58,135 bases of DNA from Dichomitus squalens LYAD-421 SS1 (lineage: Eukaryota; Basidiomycota; Agaricomycetes; Polyporales; Polyporaceae): contig NW_006766951.1 of the NCBI RefSeq assembly GCF_000275845.1, positions 84,266 through 142,400 on the forward strand. The letters run 5' to 3'. The number at the start of each line of letters is the position of its first letter. Within the stretch, counting starts at the first letter, position 1. Position numbers and translations under genes: made by a program. The notes beneath the pieces were generated by a model that searched no databases, was not told the DNA's origin, and saw only the letters and a list, made by a program, of their open reading frames with translations. Below, piece by piece: positions 1 to 11,070 of the stretch.

Positions 1-1918
1 TTAGACATTCCGTACCCTGTGTAACATGGGATCAAATAGGATATACGACTTTGTAGCTTATTATTCATATCCATTCTTGGTGCCCGGCTTGGCACCTAGT
101 ATTCCTCCCGATATTGGCAGCCAGAACGAATTAGATCGAAATGAATATATTCAAACGGCAACTCTTCTACGCTACGTCCAGACTTCTCTATATATCATAC
201 AGACCGGCCCAATCAACCCTAACCCAATCAACTCGTACCCATAGCCGCCAGCGCAGTGACACCTACTTACAATTGGACATGACACAGCTGAGATGGCACG
301 CGCAATACTGAAGATATGTGCATATATGCACTCACCATGTCGGTAATCGAGTTCTGCTTGAACAGGATTAGCAGTGCACTGTAATGTTGAATCTGGATAC
401 TCACAGTCTTGATCGATGATGATCGATGAATGTGGGACAACCTGCTAGATGTCATCAGACTTATACTACTTCACACGCAACACTAGAGACGTACTATTGC
501 CCTAATCAACATATGCCCGTATGAGAGAACAACTGCATATTGACACATCAGCTGTCATCCGAGAGTCAATGGTCAGTACGTACCACTTAAGGGGGAGATA
601 GGCATACAGAGGGGATGCAAGAAGTACGAAGTCAAGATGTGAATAGATACAATGGCAGGTCGATATCGGACCATGCGACGACGTCATCGCGGTCGGATAA
701 GTGATTTTGGGCAGGCAAGTCCCCCTTGCAATTGAAATCTGCAGCAGCGGTTGGGGATGTTGAGGGAATCTGGAGAGGATGTGCATGTTCCCAGCAGATT
801 CCCATCAAGGGGGAATTTACTGGGGAATCCGTGGGTAATATGCGTGGAATACGCAAATTCCCTGCATGTTCCCTGCCACCGTAATCTGGCGCTTCACGCG
901 GTGCATGTACCACACGAGAGCAATGCACAAATGATCCCTCTGTTGAGCATGATCGGCTAGTAACTCTGTAACGGATCGTTCATTATCTTATCTTATCTAC
1001 GTAGTTAATCTACATCTTGTATCTACATCTGGATCGTCATGGTGATCGGCGCTGATCCATCTGGATCCGCGCGACGTGGCGAAGGCTTCTCAGCCTTTCA
1101 CCACGTCCACCATAGTATACGCCCTCTCAATCTAGAGATTGGTTCAGTGTACTTTGGACTTGTGTGAATCAGGCAACACCCGTAAACATTACAAACTCCG
1201 CCCTTTGCTGCACGGAGAGGAGCAGAAGCGACTTGCTGAAAGCATTGCATCAGCTTCGTGTTGGAGACGGACCCCTAGAACAACGAGCCCGGGCCGACTC
1301 GAGAGCCCCCTTACCACATAGCCTTGTGCCCGCTTCTGCTCGTGATACGCAGCTCCTTAACCTCCCACGCCGCAGTTTCCGGAAAGCTTGTAGCTTCCCT
1401 CCCTCGCGCCTGCACAGACAGCAAGCCTGCTGGTCAAAGGATTCTTCCGATGTAGCACCGTCCACTGGGTTGATTGCCACGGTAATAAGTGGAGCTGCTC
1501 TACTGCATACTAGCGTTCACATACTGGGCGACTCTGATGTGCCTGGTCTCGAGAGGCGATGGTGGAGATCGAGAAAGGGCAAGACAAGGCGAATCAATGG
1601 AGTGGCAAGGCGGACGATGTGTAGAAGACTCAAAATCTCGCAATCGCGGCTAGGCTCACGAGCATAATCCCTGATAATCCCAGTCATACGACCTCAATTC
1701 CTCGGGCCTTGGGGGTGGACACAAGCGACGACGGAGACCGAAACACAGTCGCACAGTCAAGGATGCGGATACCACTTCCTATTGCCACGAAGGGTAATAC
1801 ACTGGTAAGAATTGAAAGTCCACAAGTGTTCCGTCGGCACGAGTCCCGTGGCGAAACACGTCCACTCCGCCCAAAGCCAACCGACAACTGCGAACCCTCT
1901 CCTCGGCCCAGCTCAAGC
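1..1918. other. Gene-poor left flank
   Basis: I see no reading frame here with a recognisable family, a credible start and matching splice sites. The longest open stretch (1164-1667, plus) is Arg/Ser-rich, has no homology I know and reads like random open GC-rich DNA. The right end (about 1684-1918) is probably the 3' untranslated region of the minus-strand HsbA gene that ends at 1919. Confidence 0.5.
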
Positions 1919-2589
1919 TTACTTGCAGTTCGCGACAACACCCTGCCCCGCAAGCGCCGCGTTCGCGAGCTGGGTCGTGGCCTTGTCGAGGTTAGCCGAA
2001 ATCGTAGAGTCCGTCCTGCAGATCAGATGCGGATTAGCGCGGCAGTCCTCCCAGACACGCCCGAGAGCGAGGAAACGCACGAGTTTATCGCAGCGAGCGC
2101 AGTCTGCGCGGCGGTCAGGTTGGCCTGCACTTGCGTCCGCGCATCCGCAGGCGCGGCCTGCCCGGTCAGGAGCGCCTTGGCGATGACGCCGATGGCGCCT
2201 TCTGCGCCCGACACCGCGTCGGTGACCGTCTGGAGACCAGCGGCAGCGGTGGTGTCGCTGTTGGATATGGATGTAATCAATATCAGTGTGGGCGGGTACG
2301 GCTGGCGAGGCGAGACGCACTTGGTGACCTGGCCGGAGAGCTTCTTGAGGGTGCCTTGAAGGGTTGCGAGGCCCGCGACGATGCTCAGGCGGTCGAAGTT
2401 GCAGGTCAGATCACCGACTTGGCGCGCGACGATCTCGCGGGTGGGGGCTGGGAAGGACGAGAGATGTTGGGTGAGCCTTTGTTTCACTCGGCACCAAGCC
2501 TGTCATTCGAATGGCTTACCAGCGTAAATCTGCGAGCTCGCGAAGAGCGAGAGGAAGGCGAAGAGGAGAACAACGACGCGAGACATCAT
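1919..2589 (-). CDS. Hydrophobic surface-binding protein A (HsbA)-like secreted protein, copy 1
   Basis: Four exons on the minus strand: 2589-2520, 2447-2321, 2257-2081 and 2015-1919, giving 156 aa. The start is the first of two adjacent ATGs. Residues 1-23 are a clear signal peptide (MMSRVVVLLFAFLSLF then ASSQIYA). The mature part has the alternating Ala/Thr/Leu helical pattern of the fungal HsbA/galactomannoprotein family (VARQVGDLTCNFDRLSIVAG, GVIAKALLTGQAAP) and ends VVANCK. The founding member, Aspergillus oryzae HsbA, coats hydrophobic surfaces and recruits a cutinase; the role here is inferred from the family. Intron phases are 1, 2 and 2. A paralog at 7054-7762 has exactly the same four exon lengths (70, 127, 177 and 97 nt). 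The gene is intact, and I see no lesion. Confidence 0.85.
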
Positions 2590-4120
2590 CTTGACAAGTA
2601 GGCGTATTGAATGGTAGAAGGGGAAGTCGTGAGGAGTTGGACGTGACAAGGACTTGCACTGCAAGGAGAGACAGAACACAAGGAGGACAGCACCAGGCCG
2701 CGAATGAAGGAGAAGGAGATGATGCGTAACGAAGTCGGGGAGGGACGAGGATTAAAGTCATGTTCCATATCCCTTAAAAGTACTTTGGATGGCTCAGTGG
2801 ATGCGCAGGCAAGATGAGCAATTCTGACCACATTCGTCATGGAGACCCTCGCGCTGGTGGCAGCACAAGATCAGAATCGACAGCCAACGGTACAGCCGAT
2901 CTCAGCAACTCCCTCGCGGTAGGTGCTGCGCTGGACTTGATAATCCATGAGGATCACCTCAGTTGGCCTCATTAAGCGAGAGAGATATTCCACTGATGGA
3001 TTTCAACCTCGTGCTGCCCGTTGGAGAAGTCGCCACTTGCGCACTCGCCTTAACGATGGTTGCGTACGCACCTAGTATCAGCCAAGGCGATGCTCGAGGT
3101 GCGCACGGCACGTCAGCACGGTCACATGTAGCGGTTGCAACTCACAAAGTGTATCCCGTCTGTAAGTAAGTAGGCTCCTTGCCTACGCACGCTCTGAACT
3201 GAGTGGCCATTTAGTGGAGCGAGGCCCGTACTTGGCCTGCTTTCGTGGACTGTACGCAGCCTGTATTACTAGCGCCGTATCACGTGCTAGCTGTCAATTC
3301 TTGACACCGGCGTCCCCGTCCGACTCGACTCCTTTTGGACGTCAGCTCGGGAGCCCGTACGCAGTCTCGACCAAGACCGTCGGCGAGGGGTTTGTGCCGG
3401 ACCACGAATTTCCACCTTCACCAGCCTCTGCTACGCTGTAGATGATCTCTGTATCGTTGGTACTCGAGGTCGTTGTCCTTCCACTCCGTCGTCGACGTCT
3501 ATGTAGGGCTCACAGCTTGGTTCTCTCATCTTACGTCTGTCGGCATCTCGTACCGCCATGATGACTCTATGCGCGACGAAATCGCTCAACAGCTCGGATC
3601 GTGCCCCGTCTTGCGTGCGCATGGAGTGAGATCTGCCGGGGCCGCGGGACAATCTCAAGTCATGCTGGACTACATGGACACGGCCATAACCTCTACCTCC
3701 CACTTCGCTTGCTATCCCAAGAGACCTCCTTGGTGCCATTTTGGGCTAGAACTCGGCAACTCCTGCTACCTATTACCGAACCCTTCTGCAGATGTCGACC
3801 CTCCCTACCGACTTAATGTCAAGCATGACGGCTGGTTCTGAAGTTGTAGAACATCCACGGGCAGAGTGGCCTTCCCGCACACCTTCTACACGGCCGGCTC
3901 TGGACAGTTGGATCGCAGCTCATAGCGTGAAGCCCATACAACCGTGACCGTACATTGGATCTAAGACGCACAGTAGTATTGATCAGACGTTTCGCGAACG
4001 TTTTTCAAGTCCGATATACGCCGTCCCCCCTCCTACAGGTATTAAGGGACGCGTTTTCGTGGCGAAGTCCTCACCAAACATTCACATCTCATCATATCTC
4101 CAAGCATCACACATATACAA
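2590..4120. other. Intergenic between HsbA copy 1 and the HAD pseudogene
   Basis: Open frames at 2963-3169, 3214-3441 and 3473-3841 (plus) and 3431-3739 (minus) show no recognisable family and do not join by splicing into one product. The segment just right of 2589 is the promoter of the minus-strand HsbA gene. The segment left of 4121 is the former 5' region of the HAD gene. Confidence 0.45.
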
Positions 4121-5298
4121 TTGTCTTACAACAAGCAGACCACCTTCTTCGCCGACGCCGTTCTCTTTGTATGGTATCTTCCTTCCTTTCTGCTCCTCAT
4201 GGATTTGTACTTACTCACCTTTGCCATAGGACGGGACCCTCACCGACTCCATCGCCGCCGTAGAGGCTGCATGGGGCAAGGTTGCCAACAACCTCGGGCA
4301 GGACCCGGTCTACGTCATCGCTGCCACCCACGGCAAGCGCGCCGTGGACAACCTCGCCCAGTTCAAGTCGCACATCAAGGTGCACGAGATGGACGCCAAG
4401 GTCCAGGCGTTCGAGGAGTCGATCCTCTTCTTCGCGGAAGCGTTCACCAAGCACGGACCCGGCTCCCGCGAGGTTTCACCACTTTTTTCTAGAGCCGCGA
4501 CCCCTTCCCTCGCGTCCTCGTCCTCGTCTTCGGGCACCAGCTCGTCGGGCTCCAGGGTCGCGTCGCCGCGTTCGTGCTCGCCCTCCCCTGCGGGCTACAC
4601 CGACCTCCCGTCCCTTGTCCGTTGCGTCACCAACCGCCTTGCGCTCATCACGGCTGAGGGCGCGACGTACGAGGATGAGGAGATCACGGGGATCCCGGAG
4701 CCCATGATCGATTGGAGGATGGGGGCTCTAGCGGAAGCACATATTCGAGGCGTGGCAGGTCGAGACCGCCGCCGTTGACCGCTCGGCGCGTATCCTCCCC
4801 GGCGTGAAGACGCTCATGGACACGATCCCTGAGGCCTGAGGGTCGATACGCCATTGCCACCTCGGGCGCAAAGACCAACGGTAAGCCCTCCCGCCCCATC
4901 GCAATGTTCCATCCGCGAAACGCTGTTGACACACCGCCCCTCACCTTCGCCGCGGCGTACGGCTGCATGACGCGCGTCGGCATCACCCCGCCCAAGGTGA
5001 CCGTCACCGCGGACGACAAGCGTCTCAAGGCCGGGAAGCCCGCGCCCGACCCGTTCCTCCTCGCTGCGCAGGAGCTCGGGTGCGACACGGCGCGTGTGTC
5101 GTCTTCGACGACTCGCCGTCCGGCATCCGCGCTGGGGTCGCTTCTGGGGCGACGTTCATCGCCGTGTGCAAGAGCCACGAGCGGTCGCAGATCGAGGACT
5201 GCGGCACGCACTTCGTCGTGGACACGATCGAGCAGGTGCGCGTCGTTGGTGGTCGGGATGGGGGGCTGAAGTTTTTCGTGCCGGTGAAGAAGCAGTAG
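4121..5298 (+). pseudogene. HAD-superfamily sugar/glycerol phosphatase, multiply broken pseudogene
   Basis: The remnant matches fungal HAD hydrolases of the 2-deoxyglucose-6-/glycerol-phosphatase type, which cleave small phosphoesters through an Asp nucleophile. It keeps DGTLTDS (motif I), HGKRAVDNL, ATSGAK (motif II region), KAGKPAPDPFLLAA (motif III) and VVFDDSPSGIRAG (motif IV). Lesions seen: (1) TTG replaces the expected ATG at 4121. (2) The FDMDGTL motif is broken at 4169-4171; either a base is missing before the donor at 4174, or splicing from 4169 removes two residues including the nucleophile. (3) The frame shifts near 4740. (4) A perfect 7-bp tandem duplication (4828-4834 and 4835-4841) gives a frameshift and stop. 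(5) The expected acceptor AG before 4956 reads GG. (6) The frame shifts at about 5088-5094. Neighbouring genes are intact over thousands of bases, so sequencing error is an unlikely explanation for all six. Confidence 0.85.
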
Positions 5299-7053
5299 AG
5301 GGGGTTCCGGGCTAGGTGAACGAAAACTTCCCGCGCCCTGGAGGCGTGTGGCCCATAATAATCTCCTGATGCGCTTGGGTTCTCTACGACTATCGAGGAA
5401 TATACCAAAATCCTTCAAACACTCTGAGCGCTCTGATTGTTATCTTCAACATACATAGTCTGCTCCCGCGCCCTTGGTCTCGACTTGCGAATCATTTCAG
5501 AGCATAAAGCACGTCTTTCGGCGCTAGCGATAGAGGCTGCGTACGGGCTCGGAATTCAGGCTACCTCGCTATAGGAAATCGCCCCTCAGCTCGAAGAATG
5601 CGGTAGCAAGGAGCTTGACAAGATGCCGCTGAGTCTCCCCCTGCACGAGATCATTTCTGCCAAGGTCGGAGGATGGCATGGTGATCGACGTGAGAAGGCT
5701 AGCGACGCCCTGATAAGAAACTGACAATACGACATTGCTTCTCCCATTCATACGAGAGCACGGGGCCGGTCTCATATGAGCTATAGCAGCGCTCAGACAT
5801 GATAGATTGGTAGACTCCGGCGTTCGCTCACGCTCTGCTTCGTCTTCGCGAGACAGACGGCAGATGGACTATTCAATTCAACCGTGAAAGGCTTCTCCAC
5901 CGACATCCCCGAAATTTCGGACAGCCTCAGAAATCGGAGAGCAACAGACAACCAGGATGGGAGCAATTCTCCAATCGAAATGCGAGGCGCAGCTTTGATG
6001 GCGTCGCAATAGGTTCCTTCCATATATAGGCATACCTCTCGGTGTCGCCGAAGCACCGCATTCGAGGACCGTGAGACTCTGACGAGATAAGTAGTCAATC
6101 TCTGCTCTCAACGGCCGATCGATGCTTGTACTTTGGCATGCCATAACTTGAACAAGGTCATGATGCAATACGTTTGTGAGCTCATCACTTCTATGACCAT
6201 GAGCATAGGTCATCTAACCGTTGGAATGCAGATGCTAGCTGGCAAACTCTACGGACTCGGAGTAGCCACGTCCACGACTCCATTCCTGGTGCAGCCTTCA
6301 GACTAACCCTCAGGCTTGGCAACGTGAACGTTGCTGTAACGCTGGCATACACGAAAGCCGGACATCGGAACTTGGTAACTTCTGTCTCGTTCCCGTGGCG
6401 TGCGTTCGCCGAGTCCCCCACTGGCAGCTAGTATCCGATATGAACCACGGGTATGCAATTTATGGGACTGTCCGGGTATGTATGAAACTGAATCCAGAGC
6501 TATCAGTCGACCTAGGTCACATAGACTAGCGGAGGCATGGGCCCTTCGTGTTCCAGCTCCCTGACGGTAACCGTGATAGTACGGCAGCTGTCAAACCTTG
6601 CGGGGTTCATGGATCTGTCGGGCCGTGACGTCCCCAGACTATTCCTCTACTTCGATGCCACCGGGGACGTCCATGAACCTGTGCCCGTAGGAAAGAGAGC
6701 CACGGTTTGTCCAATATTCTTGATCCTCTACTGCGTTATACTTACCGTGGTTCCATTCCCGCAGGCTTCCTCATGTCTGGAAGGCATGTTCCGATGGAAA
6801 CGCTATGTCTGTCCGTCGACGACAGTATTTGGAGCCAAATTCCTTGGTAGACGTCTCTCGAGACTGCTAGGTATAAGAGAGCAGGCGTTGCAGGCCGGAA
6901 AACCCCATCCCTCCATCTACATTCGTCTCTCGCCTTCTTCTCCAGCCCGGTGCTGCGAAACACTAGTCCCCTTCATCGTTGCTGTGCAGCCGTAGTCCTC
7001 CTGAATCCTTCTCTTTTGTCATTATACATAGCTCAAGTTCAGCACTTTCCACC
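5299..7053. other. Intergenic, HAD pseudogene to HsbA copy 2
   Basis: Minus-strand frames at 5793-6098, 5878-6213 and 6191-6421 and the plus frame at 6537-6995 have no recognisable domain and no convincing splicing into a product. A nested inverted repeat at 6604-6679 is listed separately. The last few hundred bases must hold the HsbA copy 2 promoter. Confidence 0.45.
6604..6679. repeat. Nested inverted repeat (two 9-bp stems)
   Basis: GGTTCATGG at 6604-6612 is the reverse complement of CCATGAACC at 6671-6679. Inside it, GACGTCCCC at 6627-6635 is the reverse complement of GGGGACGTC at 6663-6671. The two stems share base 6671. They would stack into a hairpin with a bulge on the left arm and a 27-nt loop. 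It lies about 375 bp upstream of HsbA copy 2. Function is unknown. Confidence 0.5.
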
Positions 7054-7762
7054 ATGATGTCCCGCGCCATCGTCTTCCTCTTCGCCTTCCTCGGTCTCTT
7101 CGCGAGCTCCTTGGTCCATGCAGGTGAGCTGTCCAACAACGACCCCCCACACCACGCTCATCCCTCTTGACGTTTTGCCCTCAGCGCCGGTGAAGGAGCT
7201 CTCGGCCCGCCAGATCGGCGACCTGCAGTGCAACGCCGACCGCCTCACCATCGTCGGCGCTCTCGCCACAATGCAGGGCACCCTCTCGGAACTCGCGAGC
7301 TCGGCCTCCAGGTGAGCCGTCATCCGCCACCCATCCCAGCCGAGGACTGACGTCGACGCGCGTGCTCTACTCATCACAGCGACCCCGCCACCGCTGCGGG
7401 CGTCCAGAGCGTCCAGAGCGACGTCACTGACGCGCAGCAGGCGATCGGGACCATCGCCAAGGCGCTGTTCACCGGACAGACCGCGCCCGCGTCGGCGCGC
7501 GACCAGGTCAAGTCTGCGCTGCTCTCGGCGAACAGCACCCTCTCCGGCCTTACGTCGTGAGTATCTGCGGTCTTGGTTGTTGTGCTGCGTCGCCTGCGCC
7601 TATGCCAGGATATTGTATACGGATGCACTGACGGTAGCGTGGCACCCTTTGGTACTTATGAATAGAACCGACGCGACCGTCAGTTCCTTGCTGCAGAAGG
7701 CTACTTCGGAGTTGAAGGTCGCGGGGGCCGCTGGAGAGGGTGTTGTCGCCAACTGCAACTAA
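7054..7762 (+). CDS. Hydrophobic surface-binding protein A (HsbA)-like secreted protein, copy 2
   Basis: Four exons: 7054-7123, 7185-7311, 7380-7556 and 7666-7762, giving 156 aa. The signal peptide starts MMSRAIVFLFAFLGLFASS and ends VHA. The mature region carries ARQIGDLQCNADRLTIVGA, AIGTIAKALFTGQTAPAS and the C-terminal VVANCN. It is the same family and has the same exon lengths as the minus-strand copy at 1919-2589, so the two are paralogs from one duplication now in opposite orientation. Expected role: secreted, surface-adsorbing protein at the cell wall or on hydrophobic substrates (family knowledge). The start is the first of two adjacent ATGs and follows a pyrimidine-rich stretch. No lesion is seen, so both copies look functional although the HAD gene between them has decayed. 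Confidence 0.87.
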
Positions 7763-9338
7763 GTTGCGGGGTTAGTCGAGCGAGGGGATTGGCTTTGCTA
7801 GGGACTATGAGTAGGAGCTCTGTGCTTGTTGGACATGGGGACGATTAGGGATGTCATGTCATCGTGCGTACGCGAATGATCGGAGTGTTTCATATTCGGA
7901 GAACTGCGATATCGCTGAACTCAACGGTGAGGATGTCTGATCAATTAGGTGTACAAATTCGAGACGCAGCACACTCCTCGTCTCTGTCTTAGATGCAGAA
8001 AGCAGACTGCTTCCTACTACGCCGACGCTGTCCCACACGCATAGAGCGTGTCTTTGTTCTATACGAGCATAGAAACCTGTAAGGAGGACAAATGAGAACA
8101 TAGCATTCATTCGGTCTGGGAACTACCGCCTCTCTGCGCTTTGACCTGGGTCTAGAGCGTCGATTAGCGCCGACCTCGCATATCGCAGTGGCTCAACGCA
8201 AGACTACTAGTTCAGGCCCGCGCCTTTCGGGAGCCCCCATAGTTCATCTGCTTGCATGTTGCATTCGCCACATCCCCGCACTGGGTAAGACTGTGATGAG
8301 GACTCTCGACGCACTCACAGTCTCGCAGTCTCGCCCTTGGACTCAGACCACTCCAACGGTATATCATTGCAAGCCGACACGATAACCTCAGCCATGCATT
8401 TCGCCGGCGAAGTGCTCCGGTGGCACATCTCCATGGCACCTCCTTTGTACAGGGAAACGGAAGGTAAGTTCCAGAACGCCTGTGAGTCAGATCATGACAG
8501 CCAAGGTGAGAGAGAGATCATACGTTCCCAGTGGGGAAGGGGGCTCGTTTCAAGCCGCCCTTCTCGTATCGAAGCTCTCTGCTGGGTTATCCGATGTCCT
8601 CTTCGACTTTTCAAATCAAACATGGGGCGGCAAGGGACGATCTCGCGCACTCCCTAGATAGTGCGTGACGTCGCCTCTCGCCACACATGACTGAAGATGG
8701 TGTATGATGTTCCTGCCGTGCACTCAGTGCCGCTCACCATGCGGAGATCATGCAGCACTTTGGAGTTGTTCCAATCCAAGTTCCCACAGATGATCGTCCG
8801 CTATGCAAGTCCAAGGCTGTCCGCTATTATTCGACCGATGCAGAAGAACGTCGGAAAGTGAGTTATCGGCTCACCATCAATGAACATCGACGCGTCCCTG
8901 GCTTATGCCCATGGCAACCTTCTCTGTGCCATCGCGCGGAGCCGCTGGGCTTGAAAACAGTGGAGGGGTTTGCAGCACAAAGGTCTTGCGTTGTTTTCTG
9001 GGCCGGCGGTCAAAGGAGCGATTCGGGCAGGGCATGGGTGTGGGCGACTGTTTGGGCGTGTTTGTTGCGGTAGGCCCGCCTTTGGCCGGAGGAGGACAGT
9101 TGCTGAGAAAGGCATCTTGCAATCCGCCTGCGCTAGAAACTCGTCTTGGTCTTGCTTTATCCGCCCCTCCAAACCTCAGCCCAACAATCCACTCATAAGT
9201 CCCTCGCCATGCTCTCCGTTTGGTATAAATCCTGGACCAGCCTCCTGTGGCCGTCTCTACACCCCCTCGCCCTCGCAGCTCTTGCGACACCCATTCTTGC
9301 CCCAGGCTCGCTCCCTGCGCCTCTCAGCCGTCCCCAGA
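7763..9338. other. Intergenic, HsbA copy 2 to the 365-aa gene
   Basis: Short open frames only (for example 8188-8385, 8337-8657 and 8750-9073), none recognisable. An ATG at 9209 in good context opens a different frame (MLSVWYKSWTSLLWPSLHPL...). It could be an upstream ORF in the leader of the next gene, or an alternative first exon, but I found no splice pair joining it to the body. Confidence 0.4.
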
Positions 9339-10493
9339 ATGGTCAGGTACCATCCTAGCATCTGGAAGCGTCGTTCCCATGAAGCGCCTGGGAAGGTCGA
9401 CAGGACCTGGCTGCCTCGTATCATCTTCCAATCCGCGAAGCGGTGCGCGCGTAAGGCCGTCCCTACAGCCGTCCTTTCCCGACTGGGCTCGCACATGGGC
9501 GAGGATGCGCTCTCTCTGCATCCCTATCCCCATCAGAAGCCTATTGAGCCGCTCCCTCCAACGCCTTTGGTACACCCCAAGCGCTGGCGGAGTCTCCCGA
9601 AGTCATTCGTAAAGCCTGAGATGCCCAAGATCGACCCCGCGCGGATCGCCATCGCGCAGCCGGGCTACGCAGGGGTCCCCCCCGCAGACGTCAGGGATGG
9701 CTGGTACTTCATGGGATACAAGTGAGCTTGTCGTCCGCGTCGTCGCGCCGCACCCGATTCACCGTGCACAACCCACAGGCCTTTAGGGCTCTACCAGAAG
9801 CTGTACGTGGACCCGCCGAAGCCTGCGCTCAACGGCCTGGGGATGTACAACGTCCTCATGAAGGACCTCGGGCTCGTGTCCAGTGCCACCCACGTCTTTG
9901 GTGTGTATCTCCGAATGCCGGGCTGGCTGGTCAGAGACCCCGTCTGGCGCCAAGTGAGGACTGGCTTCAGGTGCCGGCGACCGGTCCTGCTCTACCCCAC
10001 GCACTCCGCGATCTGGGCCGCACACTGCTCGCGCCTGCCCCCGATGCCCCCCGCAGAGACCAGGCCCTTGAAGAGCTTCCGGCGGGCGACGGACACGACG
10101 CAGCCGGCGTGGTGCCTGCGCTTGCCGATAGTGCAGGTCCCGCTGCCGTACCCGCCCAAGTTCTTCGTGCTCATGATGTTCGTGTACACGCACCTCAAGT
10201 GTGTGTTCATCGCGCACTTGCTGCCGTGCGCGGCGAACTCGAAGCCCATGCCCGAGGACGGGAAGGTGGGCGACGAGTGTTACTGGACGATGGTCCACAA
10301 CATCGCGGCGGAATACAAGGACATGCCTACCGTCTTACGGCTTGCGAAGAACGTGTTCGGGACTTACCAGAACATGTGTGCGCTCGGGATGGTCGACGAC
10401 AAGGCATGGGAGGCGTTGAATATCGCGTGGCGGATGGTGTTAGATGTGATGGAGATCCTCGATGCGCGTCAGAGCTCCGAGAGCTCCGCCTAG
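9339..10493 (+). CDS. Basidiomycete-specific protein, candidate Clampless1 (Clp1)-like
   Basis: Two exons, 9339-9721 and 9779-10493 (57-nt phase-2 intron, GTGAGC donor, CCACAG acceptor), giving 365 aa. The start is the first in-frame ATG after the upstream stop. No catalytic motif, signal peptide or membrane span is evident. The N-terminal third is basic and Pro-rich. The second half carries RRPVLLYPTHSAIWAAHCS, then VPLPYPPKFFVLMMFVYTHL and HLLPCAANS, then a helical C-terminus. From memory, this order (a Pro-rich R-P-V-L-L-x-P-x-H-S block followed by a P-x-P-x-x-F...Y block) resembles the mushroom Clp1 family, which acts downstream of the A mating-type locus in clamp-cell development. I cannot verify this by alignment. 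The assignment is tentative and could be wrong; the gene model itself is well supported. Confidence 0.6.
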
Positions 10494-11070
10494 AACTTGG
10501 ACGTCTGTGAGTGGTTGTATTAGTCGCGTTAGACGTCTCTCGCTGAGCTTTCAGACGTAGACCTTTCCTTCAGTTGCATACATTACAGTTGTGGATAACT
10601 AGTCTTTCTTCATCTTCATGTAGTGTTAGGCCCAATCAGTAATGCACCACATCGCCACCTTCCGTTTTCAGGAGACCGCAATAGCTCTCAACACCACGGC
10701 AAAACTTCCGCTGTCCTCTGAATCAAGGAATAAGTTGGAATAGCATAAATCATTAAATGTCGTACTGGGGTCGTGACATCAAAGCAGTCAGCGAGATCAA
10801 GAGAGATGCATGAACACATTCAATGAAGCAAATGGGTAACTTGAGCATGTCAGAGAGACCTAGATCATAGCAAATACACAAGGAACAACAGCGTATATCT
10901 CACCCCCAAAACGGCCACAAGACTTCGCGCGCGTCGTCTCCGCAGGATAGCACAATCAAGCATTCTTCGCTCACGATTCGTCTTAGCATCATACCTTGTC
11001 CATGTGGGATGAAGCCCACGATTTCAAGAGCACGCCGTCCGATCAGGGCCGGCGCCGTGCGAGGGATGCA
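10494..11070. other. Convergent 3' intergenic region
   Basis: Lies between the 3' ends of the 365-aa gene (plus) and the coiled-coil gene (minus). It is AT-richer than the flanking coding DNA, and no reading frame or repeat was found. It presumably holds the 3' untranslated regions and polyadenylation signals of both genes. Confidence 0.5.
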
